Counted from the stretch's first letter, positions 29,162 through 38,175 are shown. The stretch is 64,000 nucleotides of DNA from Spongiibacter sp. IMCC21906 (GCF_001010805.1 NZ_CP011477.1:1255001-1319000); one strand, 5' to 3'. Made by a program: numbers and translations. The notes: generated by a model from the sequence alone, not told the origin.

Positions 29162-29758
29162 ATGAGTAATGACGGCGTGAATACGGGGCGTCGACGCTTC
29201 TTGACGGCAGCAACTTCGGTTGTGGGTGCCGCCGGGGCAGTCGGGATAGCGACGCCATTCGTTGGGTCGTGGAATCCAAGTGCTAAAGCCCGAGCAGCCG
29301 GTGCGCCAGTAAAGGCCGATATCGGTAAGCTTCAACCCGGTCAAATGATTGTGGTGGAGTGGCGTGGTAAGCCAGTCTACGTGCTTAAACGTACTGAAAA
29401 GCAAGTTGGTGAGCTCGACGAGCTTGGTCAATATCTGAAAGATCCAAAATCAGAGAATGCAGATCAGCCAGAATATATTGAAGGCACTGCACGTGCGATT
29501 CGTCCGGATCTTATGGTGTTTGTTGGATTGTGTACCCACTTGGGTTGTGCGCCAAAGTTTCGCCCTGAAGTCGGTACGCCTGATTTGGGTGGCAGTGCTT
29601 GGGTCGGTGGTTTCTTCTGTCCTTGTCACGGTTCTCGCTTTGACCTTGCGGGTCGTGTTTATAGCGGTTCTCCTGCCTCGCAAAACCTTATTGTTCCTCC
29701 TTACTCTTTTGAGGGTGAGAGTGTACTTGTCATCGGTGTAGACCAGGGGGCTGCGTAA
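29162..29758 (+). CDS. petA: Ubiquinol-cytochrome c reductase Rieske iron-sulfur subunit
   Basis: A 198-residue Rieske protein of the bc1 complex, carrying electrons from ubiquinol at the Qo site to cytochrome c1. A Tat-type signal anchor starts with RRRFLTAATS (residues 10-19) and the hydrophobic VVGAAGAVGIATPF. Cluster ligands are C124 and H126 (CTHLGC) and C153 and H156 (CPCHGS); C129 and C155 would form the disulfide. I use ATG 29162 (MSNDGVNTG), close to AUG-proximal GGGGGAATCGTC. Its last base overlaps the first of the fused cytochrome gene. Confidence 0.96.
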   Translation: MSNDGVNTGRRRFLTAATSVVGAAGAVGIATPFVGSWNPSAKARAAGAPVKADIGKLQPGQMIVVEWRGKPVYVLKRTEKQVGELDELGQYLKDPKSENADQPEYIEGTARAIRPDLMVFVGLCTHLGCAPKFRPEVGTPDLGGSAWVGGFFCPCHGSRFDLAGRVYSGSPASQNLIVPPYSFEGESVLVIGVDQGAA

Positions 29759-31815
29759 TGATTAAGCTGTTAGTTGGATTGCGCGACTGGACTGATGCTC
29801 GGCTGCCAATTATGCGTGCGTGGAACACCCATATGGGTAAGTACTATGCGCCTAAAAACTTTAATTTTTGGTACTTCTTTGGTGTGCTCTCACTGGTTGT
29901 ACTTGTAAACCAGTTGTTGACCGGTGTTTGGTTGACAATGAGCTTCACCCCCAGTTCTGAAGAAGCCTTCCGCTCGGTGGAATACATCATGCGGGATGTG
30001 GAATTTGGCTGGATTATCCGCTATATGCATTCCACCGGGGCTTCAGCCTTTTTTGTGGTGGTGTATCTGCATATGTTCCGGGCTTTGCTCTACGGTTCTT
30101 ATCAAAAGCCTCGTGAGCTGATTTGGATCTTCGGTACGCTGATCTTCTTGGTGCTAATGGCGGAAGCCTTTGTCGGCTACGTGTTGCCCTGGGGGCAGAT
30201 GTCCTACTGGGGTGCGCAGGTCATTATCTCGCTATTTGGCGCGATTCCTGTAGTTGGTGAAGATATTGTTCAGTGGATTCGTGGTGACTTCCTGATTTCG
30301 GGCATTACCCTGAACCGCTTCTTTGCTTTGCATGTAATTGCATTGCCAATCGTCCTATTAGGTTTGGTGGTGCTGCATCTTTTAGCATTGCATGAAGTAG
30401 GCTCGAACAACCCAGATGGCGTTGAGATTAAAAAGAACAAGGACGAAAACGGTGTACCTTTGGATGGCATTGCTTTCCATCCTTACTACACGGTTCACGA
30501 CTTGACGGCGATTGGGGTATTCCTGTTCGTTTTTTGTGCGATTATCTTCTTTGGCCCAGAGATGGGTGGCTACTTCCTTGAGTACGCTAACTTTGAAATT
30601 GCTAATGGCTTGAAAACGCCAGAGCATATCGCGCCGGTTTGGTATTTCACGCCCTTCTATTCAGTCTTGCGTGCTGTACCTGATAAGTTGCTGGGCTTTA
30701 TTGCTTTTGGGGCATCAGTGGCCATTATCTTCTTGTTGCCATGGCTTGATCGTAGTCCTGTAAAGTCGATTCGCTATAAGGGCCGTATCAGTAAAATTGC
30801 TATTTTGGTGTTTGTTGCGTCCTTCCTGATCTTGGGTGTGTTGGGTGTGAAGGCTCCAACTGAAGCGCGGACATTGCTGGCGCGTATTTGCTCAGTCCTC
30901 TATTTTGGTTTCTTCTTGTTTATGCCGATTTGGACGCGTTTTGAAACGACCAAACCAGTGCCAGAGCGAGTGACCGATGGTGGTATGGGCTTCTGGAAAA
31001 GCATGTTAGTGCTGCTGGTGGTGGCATTGTTAACGATATTGCCATTGAAGGCGGCGGGGGCTGAGTCTGCTTTTGATTGCGGTACCGTTGCCTGTGATCA
31101 AATCGATCTGGATATTACGGATAAAGCGTCTTTACAGGGCGGTGCTCAGACCTACATGAACTACTGCATGGGGTGCCACTCTTTGCAGTATGGTCGCTAC
31201 CAGCGGGCTGCCGATGATTTGGGTATTCCTGCGGATTTGTTTGAAGAGCACCTGAAGTTTGACCGGTCAGCTAAGATTGGTGCTCTAATGACGAACTCAA
31301 TGGCCGCTGAAGATGCAAAGAAGTGGTTTGGCGCTGCGCCTCCAGACTTGACGTTGGTGGCCCGGGCCCGCAGCCCAGAGTGGCTGTACACGTATTTGCG
31401 GACATTCCACAAAGACGAGTCTCGTCCTTGGGGTGTTAACAACAAGGTCTTTAAAGATGTGGGGATGCCCCATGTTTTGGCTGAATTACAGGGTATGCCA
31501 GAGTGTGCACCGGGTCCGGTTCATGCCGAAAATGGCGGTATTCTCCGTGATCAGTTGACCGGTGAAGATATTCTTTATGGTGATGATGGCGAAGCGCTTA
31601 ATCCTTGTGGCAGCTTCACTTATTCTCCTGAGGGCGCGCTAAGCCCCGATGAATATGACAAGGTCATCTACGACTTGGTAAACTTTCTTGAATACATGGG
31701 TGAGCCCGTGCAGGCCAAGCGTAAGCAAATTGGCGTTTATGTGCTGGCATTCATTGTATTGTTTTTCATATTCGCGTATTTGTTGAATCGCGAGTACTGG
31801 AAAGACGTACACTAA
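29758..31815 (+). CDS. petBC: Fused cytochrome b / cytochrome c1 of the bc1 complex
   Basis: One 685-residue reading frame holds both cytochrome subunits. Residues 1 to about 405 are cytochrome b: heme ligands H91/H105 and H192/H207, WGQMSYWGAQVI, and the Qo motif P293-V-W-Y. Residues 416-435 are a signal-peptide-like segment (MLVLLVVALLTILPL then AAGA), and 436-685 are cytochrome c1 with the heme c site C470-M-G-C473-H474, the Met-ligand region DVGMPHVL, and a C-terminal membrane anchor. In most gammaproteobacteria petB and petC are separate; the arrangement resembles Bradyrhizobium fbcH, whose polyprotein is cleaved at the internal signal peptide. Cleavage here is inferred. A single-base error removing a stop is an alternative, but the linker frame reads cleanly. 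Confidence 0.93.
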   Translation: MIKLLVGLRDWTDARLPIMRAWNTHMGKYYAPKNFNFWYFFGVLSLVVLVNQLLTGVWLTMSFTPSSEEAFRSVEYIMRDVEFGWIIRYMHSTGASAFFVVVYLHMFRALLYGSYQKPRELIWIFGTLIFLVLMAEAFVGYVLPWGQMSYWGAQVIISLFGAIPVVGEDIVQWIRGDFLISGITLNRFFALHVIALPIVLLGLVVLHLLALHEVGSNNPDGVEIKKNKDENGVPLDGIAFHPYYTVHDLTAIGVFLFVFCAIIFFGPEMGGYFLEYANFEIANGLKTPEHIAPVWYFTPFYSVLRAVPDKLLGFIAFGASVAIIFLLPWLDRSPVKSIRYKGRISKIAILVFVASFLILGVLGVKAPTEARTLLARICSVLYFGFFLFMPIWTRFETTKPVPERVTDGGMGFWKSMLVLLVVALLTILPLKAAGAESAFDCGTVACDQIDLDITDKASLQGGAQTYMNYCMGCHSLQYGRYQRAADDLGIPADLFEEHLKFDRSAKIGALMTNSMAAEDAKKWFGAAPPDLTLVARARSPEWLYTYLRTFHKDESRPWGVNNKVFKDVGMPHVLAELQGMPECAPGPVHAENGGILRDQLTGEDILYGDDGEALNPCGSFTYSPEGALSPDEYDKVIYDLVNFLEYMGEPVQAKRKQIGVYVLAFIVLFFIFAYLLNREYWKDVH

Positions 31816-31847
31816 AAGGCGTCAGCCTTTACATTCCAGTTTCAATG

Positions 31848-31884
31848 CGGGCAGCCTGATTTCAGGCCGCCCGTTTGTTTTCTT
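31848..31884 (+). terminator. Intrinsic terminator of the petA-petBC operon
   Basis: Arms CGGGC-A-GCCTGA (31848-31859) and TCAGGC-C-GCCCG (31862-31873) pair with one A/C mismatch, followed by TTTGTTTTCTT. It sits 33 bases after the cytochrome gene and 26 bases before sspA. Confidence 0.85.
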
Positions 31885-31909
31885 AGTATATTAATCAGAG
31901 GTACAAGCA

Positions 31910-32557
31910 ATGGGCGTGGTTGCCAAACGTTCTACCATGACCTTCTTTTCGGATGCGGCTAGTCACTATAGCCATCGAGTAAGAATTGTTTTGGCCGAGA
32001 AAGGCGTGACGGTTGATATTATTGATGTGGACCCGAATAGCCTGCCTGAAGAGGTCACGGAGTTAAACCCTTATAACACGCTGCCAACCCTGGTGGATCG
32101 TGATCTTGCGCTCTATGAGTCCAAGGTGATGATGGAGTATCTCGATGAGCGCTTTCCTCATCCGCCTTTGCTGCCAGTGTATCCAGTGGCGCGGGGTGAG
32201 AGCCGTCAGTATATTTATCGTATTGAGCGTGACTGGTGTCGTTTGGTTGATGAGATCCTCAGCAACCCGAGCCAGAAAGAGCTGGATAAAGCGAGAAAAG
32301 ATTTGCGGGATAGCTTGTTAACCATTGCGCCGATCTTTACTGAAAAGCCCTTTTTCATGAATGAAGAGTTCACGCTGGTTGATTGCTGTTTGGCGCCGAT
32401 TTTGTGGCGGCTTCCTCAGCTGGGTGTTGTTCTTCCGCAAACTCGTCAGTCTAAACCGCTGATAGAGTATATGCAGCGCTTGTTTGATCGTCCCTCTTTT
32501 CAAGAAAGTTTGACGGAAAAAGAGCGGGAAATGCGAGATCAAGTTTCGGTCGCCTGA
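31910..32557 (+). CDS. sspA: Stringent starvation protein A
   Basis: A 215-residue glutathione-S-transferase-fold protein that binds RNA polymerase and reshapes transcription in starvation and virulence. The thioredoxin-like N-terminus has [23 protein letters not shown] (shown in part), with no catalytic GST residue. [19 protein letters not shown] and the alpha-helical C-terminal half fit SspA. The start ATG follows GAGGTACAAGCA. sspB follows after 15 bases. The pet-sspAB linkage matches Pseudomonas. Confidence 0.96.
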   Translation: MGVVAKRSTMTFFSDAASHYSHRVRIVLAEKGVTVDIIDVDPNSLPEEVTELNPYNTLPTLVDRDLALYESKVMMEYLDERFPHPPLLPVYPVARGESRQYIYRIERDWCRLVDEILSNPSQKELDKARKDLRDSLLTIAPIFTEKPFFMNEEFTLVDCCLAPILWRLPQLGVVLPQTRQSKPLIEYMQRLFDRPSFQESLTEKEREMRDQVSVA

Positions 32558-32572
32558 AAGGCTTAAAGTTTT

Positions 32573-32971
32573 ATGGCAATGACATCTAGCCGGCCGTATA
32601 TGGTCAGGGCCATTTACGAATGGGTCGCGGATAATAACTGTACGCCCTATATTTTGGTGAATGCCGAAATGGAGGGCGTGCAAGTGCCCCAGCAATATAT
32701 TCAGGATGGGCAAATCATTTTGAATATCTCGTCTTCAGCGGTTGTGGGCTTGGATATCGGAAACGATGAGCTGAGCTTTAATGGCCGTTTTGGCGGGGTG
32801 CCCCAAAGTGTGCATGTGCCTCTGGCGGCGGTGTTGGGTATTTACGCAAGGGAAAATGGTCAGGGCATGTTGTTTGATGCTGACGAGCCTCAGCCCCCAA
32901 TGCCGCCTTCGCCGAGCTCTAGTGATAGCAATAAAAACGATGCTCGGCCCAAGCTGAAAGTTGTGAAGTAA
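32573..32971 (+). CDS. sspB: ClpXP protease specificity-enhancing factor SspB
   Basis: A 132-residue adaptor that binds ssrA-tagged proteins and delivers them to ClpXP. The folded N-terminal domain includes RPYMVRAIYEWVADNNCTPY and LNISSSAVVGLDIGNDELSF. A flexible Pro/Ser linker leads to the C-terminal ClpX-docking tail RPKLKVVK, which matches the known XB motif. It is cotranscribed with sspA and ends 10 bases before a terminator. Confidence 0.96.
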   Translation: MAMTSSRPYMVRAIYEWVADNNCTPYILVNAEMEGVQVPQQYIQDGQIILNISSSAVVGLDIGNDELSFNGRFGGVPQSVHVPLAAVLGIYARENGQGMLFDADEPQPPMPPSPSSSDSNKNDARPKLKVVK

Positions 32972-32980
32972 ACAAAAAGA

Positions 32981-33016
32981 AAAAGGGGCTTCGCCATAGC
33001 GCAGCCCCTTTTTTGT
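32981..33016 (+). terminator. Intrinsic terminator of sspAB
   Basis: Ten-base arms AAAAGGGGCT (32981-32990) and AGCCCCTTTT (33003-33012) with an inner CGC/GCG pairing and CATA loop, followed by TT. The gap onward to 33162 holds no gene. Confidence 0.85.
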
Positions 33017-33162
33017 GCCGGTTTAGTTTCTTTTTGCTTCTGAGATTTTTCTAGCCAGTTCTGCTTTCGATGATTTTGATTAGAAGTTTTGCTTGCTTAC
33101 CTGCAAGCGGTCGTGCACCGGTCAATCTCGCGCTATGCGGCGCGCCGCGACGTTTTTAGTCT

Positions 33163-33726
33163 TTAGTAATACTCAAATACGCGCACAACTTTCTGGACAC
33201 CGCTTGTCTCGCTGGCGACTTTAGACGCGGTTTCTGCTTCGGCTTGAGAGACTAACCCCATTAGGTAAACCGTGCCATTTTCGGTGACTACTTTGATTCG
33301 CGAGGCATCGAGCTGGCTGTTTAATGACAGCTTGCTTTTTACCTTGGTGCTAATCCAGGTGTCATTGCTTCGGGCTAGCATGCTGGAGTTTTCTCCAATG
33401 CTTATCTCGTTATGTACTTTGCGCACTTTTTTCACGGCTTCAGCGATATCAAAGGCTTGATTCACTAGATCGTTATTCGGCGCCTGACCTGTGAGTAAAA
33501 CGATGCCGTTGTGGCTGACAGCATTAATGTGAGCGGCCTCTAGCTCGGCACTGGTATTGCGAATGTTGACCGAGATCTTGGTTTCAATAATCTCGTCGTC
33601 AATGTAGCTGCCCAGGCTGCGGGTGCTGGGATCTTCCTGCAGAGGTTGCTCTGTTGTTGCGGTAATGACTTGGGTGCAGGCGCTGATAGTAAGGGCGGCA
33701 ATAATAAGGCTGAGTGATTTAATCAT
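33163..33726 (-). CDS. dolP: Outer-membrane BON-domain lipoprotein DolP (YraP)
   Basis: A 187-residue lipoprotein with a signal peptide and lipobox LTISAC (Cys17) and two BON domains (about 45-112 and 120-187). DolP binds anionic phospholipid, localises to division sites and supports the BAM complex and envelope integrity. NAVSHNGIVLLTGQAPN and KVVTENGTVYLMGLVS are the BON repeat cores with the conserved Gly. It ends the lpoA-yraN-diaA-dolP reverse group and overlaps diaA by four bases. Confidence 0.94.
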   Translation of the reverse strand: MIKSLSLIIAALTISACTQVITATTEQPLQEDPSTRSLGSYIDDEIIETKISVNIRNTSAELEAAHINAVSHNGIVLLTGQAPNNDLVNQAFDIAEAVKKVRKVHNEISIGENSSMLARSNDTWISTKVKSKLSLNSQLDASRIKVVTENGTVYLMGLVSQAEAETASKVASETSGVQKVVRVFEYY

Positions 33727-34319
33727 GGCTGTTCAATTCCAAATAATTGGGCGTCAACAAGTTCGCAAATACTGTGTATGGCAATTAATTGCATCTCGAT
33801 AACCCGGGGTTTGTCTTCTACCGGTATCGCAAGTTCAATATCTTCTGCTGAGAGCAGTGCGCTGGCGTCACCGCCGTTGAGGTTACTGAGCGCAATGACA
33901 CGCATCCCGCGTTCGTGTGCGGATTGTATGCAGCGCAAGGTGTTGGTGCTGCCGTTTCCTGAGTAAAGTAAAACGAGGCAGTCGCCTTCTTGACCGAGCG
34001 CGCGTATCTGGTTGGAAAATATATCATTGTAACCACTGTCCGCAGCAATCGCGGTGAGGGTGGCGGCGTCGGTGTTGAGCGCCATTGCGGGCAGGGATGG
34101 TCGTTCACGTTGGAAACGGTTTATCAAATTGCCAGCGAGTTGCTGGGCTAATAAGGCAAAACTGCCTTCGCCGCAGCATAGAATTTTGCGTTCGTTGAGC
34201 ATGCTGGCAACAATGCACTCGCTGGCAGCGGCAACGCTGGGCCCTATGGCTTCCATGGTGTACATGCAGCTTTCAATATGCCGATGAAAAAGATCGACTA
34301 CGCTTTCAGAATAATCCAC
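33723..34319 (-). CDS. diaA: SIS-domain DnaA initiator-associating protein DiaA
   Basis: A 198-residue SIS-domain protein related to GmhA phosphoheptose isomerase. ILCCGEGSFALLAQQLAGNL and VLLYSGNGSTNTLRCIQ are the SIS core. Its place between yraN and dolP marks it as DiaA, which in E. coli binds DnaA as a tetramer and promotes timely initiation at oriC. GmhA-like activity cannot be ruled out by sequence alone. It begins ten bases after yraN. Confidence 0.9.
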   Translation of the reverse strand: MDYSESVVDLFHRHIESCMYTMEAIGPSVAAASECIVASMLNERKILCCGEGSFALLAQQLAGNLINRFQRERPSLPAMALNTDAATLTAIAADSGYNDIFSNQIRALGQEGDCLVLLYSGNGSTNTLRCIQSAHERGMRVIALSNLNGGDASALLSAEDIELAIPVEDKPRVIEMQLIAIHSICELVDAQLFGIEQP

Positions 34320-34328
34320 GCCGTCAAT

Positions 34329-34709
34329 TTACTCCTGAAATGCGTTTTGTAACCATGTAAGTTGCCAGTCTCCGTTTGGGTCTACTAACGCTTCAATGAC
34401 ATCGAAGCGACAGGAAGGTTCACGTTTTAGCTTGTGGCTCAGATAGTGCTGTGCTGTCTTTACAAGTCGATTTTGCTTGTTCTTGGTGACGGACTCGGCC
34501 CCAGAACCGAAGCGGGGATTTTGCCGTAAGCGAACCTCGACGAACACTAAAAAATTACCGTCTTTGGCAATAATGTCGATCTCGCCATGTCTGCAGCGAT
34601 AGTTACATTGCAATACCTTTAAACCATGCTGGGATAAATAACGCTGGGCGGCAAGTTCAGCTTGTTGGCCTCGGTCTGCCGCAGGTTTATTCCCAAACCA
34701 GTTCATCAT
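34329..34709 (-). CDS. yraN: YraN family endonuclease-like protein (UPF0102)
   Basis: A 126-residue UPF0102 protein with a Holliday-junction-resolvase-like (PD-(D/E)xK) core: GQQAELAAQRYLSQHG, then HGEIDIIAKDGNFLVFVEV, where E-x-D and F-V-E-V align with the nuclease metal site. No activity is firmly established for the family. It follows lpoA after two bases. The start MMNWFGNK is two ATGs in a row. Confidence 0.93.
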   Translation of the reverse strand: MMNWFGNKPAADRGQQAELAAQRYLSQHGLKVLQCNYRCRHGEIDIIAKDGNFLVFVEVRLRQNPRFGSGAESVTKNKQNRLVKTAQHYLSHKLKREPSCRFDVIEALVDPNGDWQLTWLQNAFQE

Positions 34710-34711
34710 TT

Positions 34712-36658
34712 TTAATGAAGTGTGTCGATTTCTTCAGACATAGGGACGGTTACGGGTTTGCCTTCTTGGATTTCGGCCAGTGACAGCTTTCTCTCAATTT
34801 GGCGTTTGTCGTTTAAGCGAAGGGTACCTGTTTCACCAAATAATCTGCCGCTGTCGTTGTGTTGGAGCTGGCTCAGCCGCAATTGTAATCGAAAACTGTC
34901 GACCCCTAAGGCATACATGCGCTGATAATTGCCGCTGTGGGGTAATTCGTTGCTGATGGCTTGGCGAAGAGGTGAGGTCTCATTGAGAATCCAGGGGATA
35001 TCAATAAAGTGCACCCCGTTGATGTCTTGGTCTTTATCGGGGCTGCTGGTGCCTCGATAAATATGAGAGGTGGCGTAGACGGGGATGTCGCCAGCGTAGT
35101 GGTAGGCGAGCAGCGGTTTAATGGCGCGACCTTCGTTGGGCCGGGCTACCAAAAAAATAAAGTCTACGTCGGTGCGGCGGTAGGGCTCAAATTGCGGCCG
35201 GTTACCAATGATTTGCTGAAGTTGATTGCGGCGATGAATGCTGGCGTCGATTTGCAGCACATCTTTGATCTGTTTTGAGTAATTGTTGCTGTCGGCGTCA
35301 AAGTTGGTGCTGGCAACAATGATGCCTCTGTTTTTTTGCCAGTTGTCAGAGAAAGCCTGGGCAACCTTTCCGCCCCAAGCCCCTTCAGGGGTAATAATCA
35401 TGGCTCGGCGATAGCCTTTGGCGAGCGCGATGTTGGAGATTTGTTCGGCTTCGTCTTCGGGGTTCAGGCCAAATTGATACAGGCCGTTAGGAAAGCGATC
35501 ACCGGGAATACGGTTAAGGGCCAGCGTGGGGACCGGCATATTACCGCGGCCATTATTTGCCAGGGCGGTTAGATTTTCTTTTTTCAGTGGGCCAACAATC
35601 AGGTTATTGCCATCGCGTACTGCTTGCTGATAAACGCTGGCAATGTCGCTACCTTCGGTGTCGTACTGCTTAACTTGCGGCAACCGGGCGCCTTGCTCAA
35701 GGGAGGCGTAATAGGCTGCAAAAAAACCATCTCGAATGGCTTTGCCGTAAGCGGCAAGGCGGCCGCTGACAGGAAGCAGTAGGGCTATTTTATCCGGGCG
35801 CTCGACAATAAGCTGGTCGAGTTTGTCGAGGCCACCGGGTAGGTTTTTGCGTGCTGGGTGTTGAGGCCAGCGGTTTAACCAGGCATCGCGTTGGCGAACT
35901 TGGGATTCGAGGTCGCCTTGATTGTCTTTGGCGACGGAGGCGAGCTCCAGCCAACCTAAATAGTCGCGATTGCTGGCGCTATTATGATGTTGCAGCAATA
36001 CCTCGGTAGGAACTTGCATCAGCGAGCTCCATATTTGTTCACGGTTGTGACCTTGTTGGGATGAGGCCAGCAAGGGATCGATAAAAATCCATTCTTGGGC
36101 CGCGCTTAGATGATCGCCCTCAATGGCAAATAAGCTGGCTCTAAGCTGACTGAACTGAAGTTGGCGGGGTAGCGGAGCATCGATGATGGCGCTTTGTACT
36201 AGAGGGTCCGAGAGTTGCTGCAAGGCTTCTTGGAATTGAGCGTGGCCTCTAAAAACCCGCGCTCTAACAAGTGAAAGGCGCACTGCTTGATTGGGGGCTA
36301 GCTCGGGTATAATTAGCTCTCTGACGATATCGTCTGCGCGGTCCAGTTCTCCTTCTCGGAGCAGAACCTCTGCGGCGCGAAGTAGCAGCTCGGCAGATTG
36401 CTCAGGCGAGGCAGATTCTGCTTCACTAATCCATTGCTCGGCCATCGCGGCATCTGCGGTAGCTGGATTAAATACCATTTTGGGTCTTGGGTGCTTGCTC
36501 GGTGCAGGCATTTTGAATATAGGCGCCGAGCCTGCGCTGTCCTGCGCTTTGGGGGTGATTTTGGCTGTTTGCTCCGGCGTGCCCGGTGTTGGAGTGGGGC
36601 CAGCACAGGCTGCCAAGAGGCTAAGGCCGAGCAGGCTTGCAAAAAGTCTTGTCTTCAT
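34712..36658 (-). CDS. lpoA: Outer-membrane lipoprotein activator of PBP1A, LpoA
   Basis: A 648-residue lipoprotein with lipobox LLAAC (Cys18). The N-terminal half (about 60-260) is TPR-like and helical; the C-terminal half from about 285 (KIALLLPVSGRLAAYGKAIR) is a periplasmic-binding-protein fold. LpoA crosses from the outer membrane to stimulate the transpeptidase of PBP1A. It is shorter in the linker than some relatives but complete. It diverges from rsmI with a 54-base gap and leads the yraN-diaA-dolP group. Confidence 0.95.
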   Translation of the reverse strand: MKTRLFASLLGLSLLAACAGPTPTPGTPEQTAKITPKAQDSAGSAPIFKMPAPSKHPRPKMVFNPATADAAMAEQWISEAESASPEQSAELLLRAAEVLLREGELDRADDIVRELIIPELAPNQAVRLSLVRARVFRGHAQFQEALQQLSDPLVQSAIIDAPLPRQLQFSQLRASLFAIEGDHLSAAQEWIFIDPLLASSQQGHNREQIWSSLMQVPTEVLLQHHNSASNRDYLGWLELASVAKDNQGDLESQVRQRDAWLNRWPQHPARKNLPGGLDKLDQLIVERPDKIALLLPVSGRLAAYGKAIRDGFFAAYYASLEQGARLPQVKQYDTEGSDIASVYQQAVRDGNNLIVGPLKKENLTALANNGRGNMPVPTLALNRIPGDRFPNGLYQFGLNPEDEAEQISNIALAKGYRRAMIITPEGAWGGKVAQAFSDNWQKNRGIIVASTNFDADSNNYSKQIKDVLQIDASIHRRNQLQQIIGNRPQFEPYRRTDVDFIFLVARPNEGRAIKPLLAYHYAGDIPVYATSHIYRGTSSPDKDQDINGVHFIDIPWILNETSPLRQAISNELPHSGNYQRMYALGVDSFRLQLRLSQLQHNDSGRLFGETGTLRLNDKRQIERKLSLAEIQEGKPVTVPMSEEIDTLH

Positions 36659-36712
36659 TGATCCGCCGTTGTTAGTCTGCGCGAGCCTAATATAAGAGAG
36701 AGGATCGCTACC

Positions 36713-37555
36713 GTGGGATTATCCACCCCCAGTCTATTTGTCGTTGCCACGCCTATTGGGAACTTGGGCGATATGGTACCCCGAGCGATAGAGGTCCTAC
36801 AATCTGTGTCATTGGTTGCGGCTGAAGATACTCGCCATAGCCGTCAGTTGTTAAAGCATTTTGATATCTCAGTGCGCTTGCAAGCCTATCACGACCACAG
36901 TAACGATGCTGATTTAGACGGTGTATTGGCGATATTGCGCGGAGGTGGGAGTGTGGCGCTGGTGTCAGATGCGGGGACGCCGTTAATTTCCGATCCGGGT
37001 TATCGCTTGGTAGATGCTGCGCTGAGTGAAGGCTTTGCCGTGGTACCTATTCCGGGGCCGTGTGCGATGGTGGCGGCATTGAGTGTATCGGGCTTGCCGT
37101 CTAACCGTTTTATTTTTGAAGGATTTTTAGCGGCAAAACAACATGGTCGCCTGCAGCAGCTGCAGGCTCTGCAGCGCGAACCCCGCACCTTGTTGTTTTA
37201 CGAAGCCCCTCATCGTTTGCTGGCTTCTTTGCAAGATATGCAAGAAGTGTTTGGTGGTGAGCGACGGGTGACCTTGGCTAGAGAGCTCACCAAACTATTT
37301 GAAACGGTAAAGCGACTGCCGCTGGCCGAGCTTTGCGAGTGGGTTGCAGCGGACTCAAATCAGCAGCGCGGCGAGTGTGTTCTGGTGGTTGAGGGCTATG
37401 CTGGGGACGGCCAAAAAATTTCAGCAGAGGCCTTGCAGGCATTGACGGTGCTGACAGAAGAGTTGCCCTTGAAGCAGGCGGCAGCGCTGGCCGCTAAAAT
37501 CAGTGGTGCAAAAAAGAACGCCTTGTATAAGTATGCGCTGGAAAATCTGCAATAA
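36713..37555 (+). CDS. rsmI: 16S rRNA (cytidine-1402-2'-O)-methyltransferase RsmI
   Basis: A 280-residue SAM-dependent tetrapyrrole-methylase-fold enzyme that 2'-O-methylates C1402 in the 16S P site. LFVVATPIGNLGDMVPRAIE, AAEDTRHSRQLLKHF, LVSDAGTPLISDPGYRL and PIPGPCAMVAALSVSGL are the family blocks. It starts at GTG. lpoA lies divergently upstream and the RNase P RNA gene directly downstream, the usual order. Confidence 0.97.
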   Translation: MGLSTPSLFVVATPIGNLGDMVPRAIEVLQSVSLVAAEDTRHSRQLLKHFDISVRLQAYHDHSNDADLDGVLAILRGGGSVALVSDAGTPLISDPGYRLVDAALSEGFAVVPIPGPCAMVAALSVSGLPSNRFIFEGFLAAKQHGRLQQLQALQREPRTLLFYEAPHRLLASLQDMQEVFGGERRVTLARELTKLFETVKRLPLAELCEWVAADSNQQRGECVLVVEGYAGDGQKISAEALQALTVLTEELPLKQAAALAAKISGAKKNALYKYALENLQ

Positions 37556-37569
37556 GTTCGTAGCAATGC

Positions 37570-37598
37570 TTGCGTTAGTTTAAACTACTGGTTATTCT
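37570..37598 (+). promoter_or_regulatory. rnpB promoter
   Basis: TTGCGT (37570-37575) and TATTCT (37593-37598) are separated by exactly 17 bases, and the mature RNA 5' end falls 7 bases after the -10 element. Confidence 0.75.
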
Positions 37599-37604
37599 TA
37601 CAGT

Positions 37605-37950
37605 TGAGTCGGCCGGGCGACCGCGTGCAGCGCAAGCTGTGGGAGGAAAGTCCGGGCTCCGCAGGGCAAAGCGCCAGGTAACGCCTGGGAGGTGAAAGCC
37701 TACGGAAAGTGCAACAGAAAGGAAACCGCCTAAGCAGCGTGCTGCCGGTAAGGTTGAAAAGGTGCGGTAAGAGCGCACCGCGTGACTGGCAACAGTTCAC
37801 GGCGATGGTAAACCCCGCTTGGAGCAAGGCCAAATAGGAATCCAATGCTGTGGCCCGCAGTGGATTCGGGTAGGCCGCTAGAGGTTTGTGGTGACGCAAA
37901 TCGCAGATGAATGGTCGTCCAAGACAGAACCCGGCTTATAGGCCGACTCA
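37605..37950 (+). ncRNA. rnpB: RNase P RNA (bacterial type A)
   Basis: The catalytic RNA of ribonuclease P, which trims tRNA 5' leaders. The conserved block GGAGGAAAGTCCGGGCTCC begins near 37641, GGCAAAGCGCCAGGTAACGCC follows, and near the 3' end ACAGAACCCGGCTTA pairs with the first block to form the core. Helix P1 is ten base pairs: TGAGTCGGCC (37605-37614) with GGCCGACTCA (37941-37950). Seven T residues follow at once, so P1 and this T-run could also end transcription. The size, about 346 nt, is normal. Exact ends are inferred from P1 and the promoter. Confidence 0.95.
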
Positions 37951-38136
37951 TTTTTTTACTTCCCCCTTCCTTTTTATCTCTATTCCCTTCTCGTCTTAAG
38001 GTTTTACTTTAAGTGCGATTTCCATCCTGTTGTTTTGGTAAATTTAATCTTCTTTTCTGAAGGTTTGGTTTCTCATGATGCCTGCAAGTTATTGGTATTT
38101 TTGAGAAAAATGCCTGCAATTCGCCGCACGTTCACC

Positions 38137-38166
38137 TTGACACCTTGCATGCGGTGTTCCTATAGT
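38137..38166 (+). promoter_or_regulatory. Promoter of the dcw cluster (Pmra)
   Basis: Consensus -35 TTGACA (38137-38142) and -10 TATAGT (38161-38166) with 18 bases between. Transcription would begin near 38173, just before the MraZ boxes. The region from rnpB to here (about 180 bases) has no gene. Confidence 0.75.
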
Positions 38167-38175
38167 GTCGCCTAG

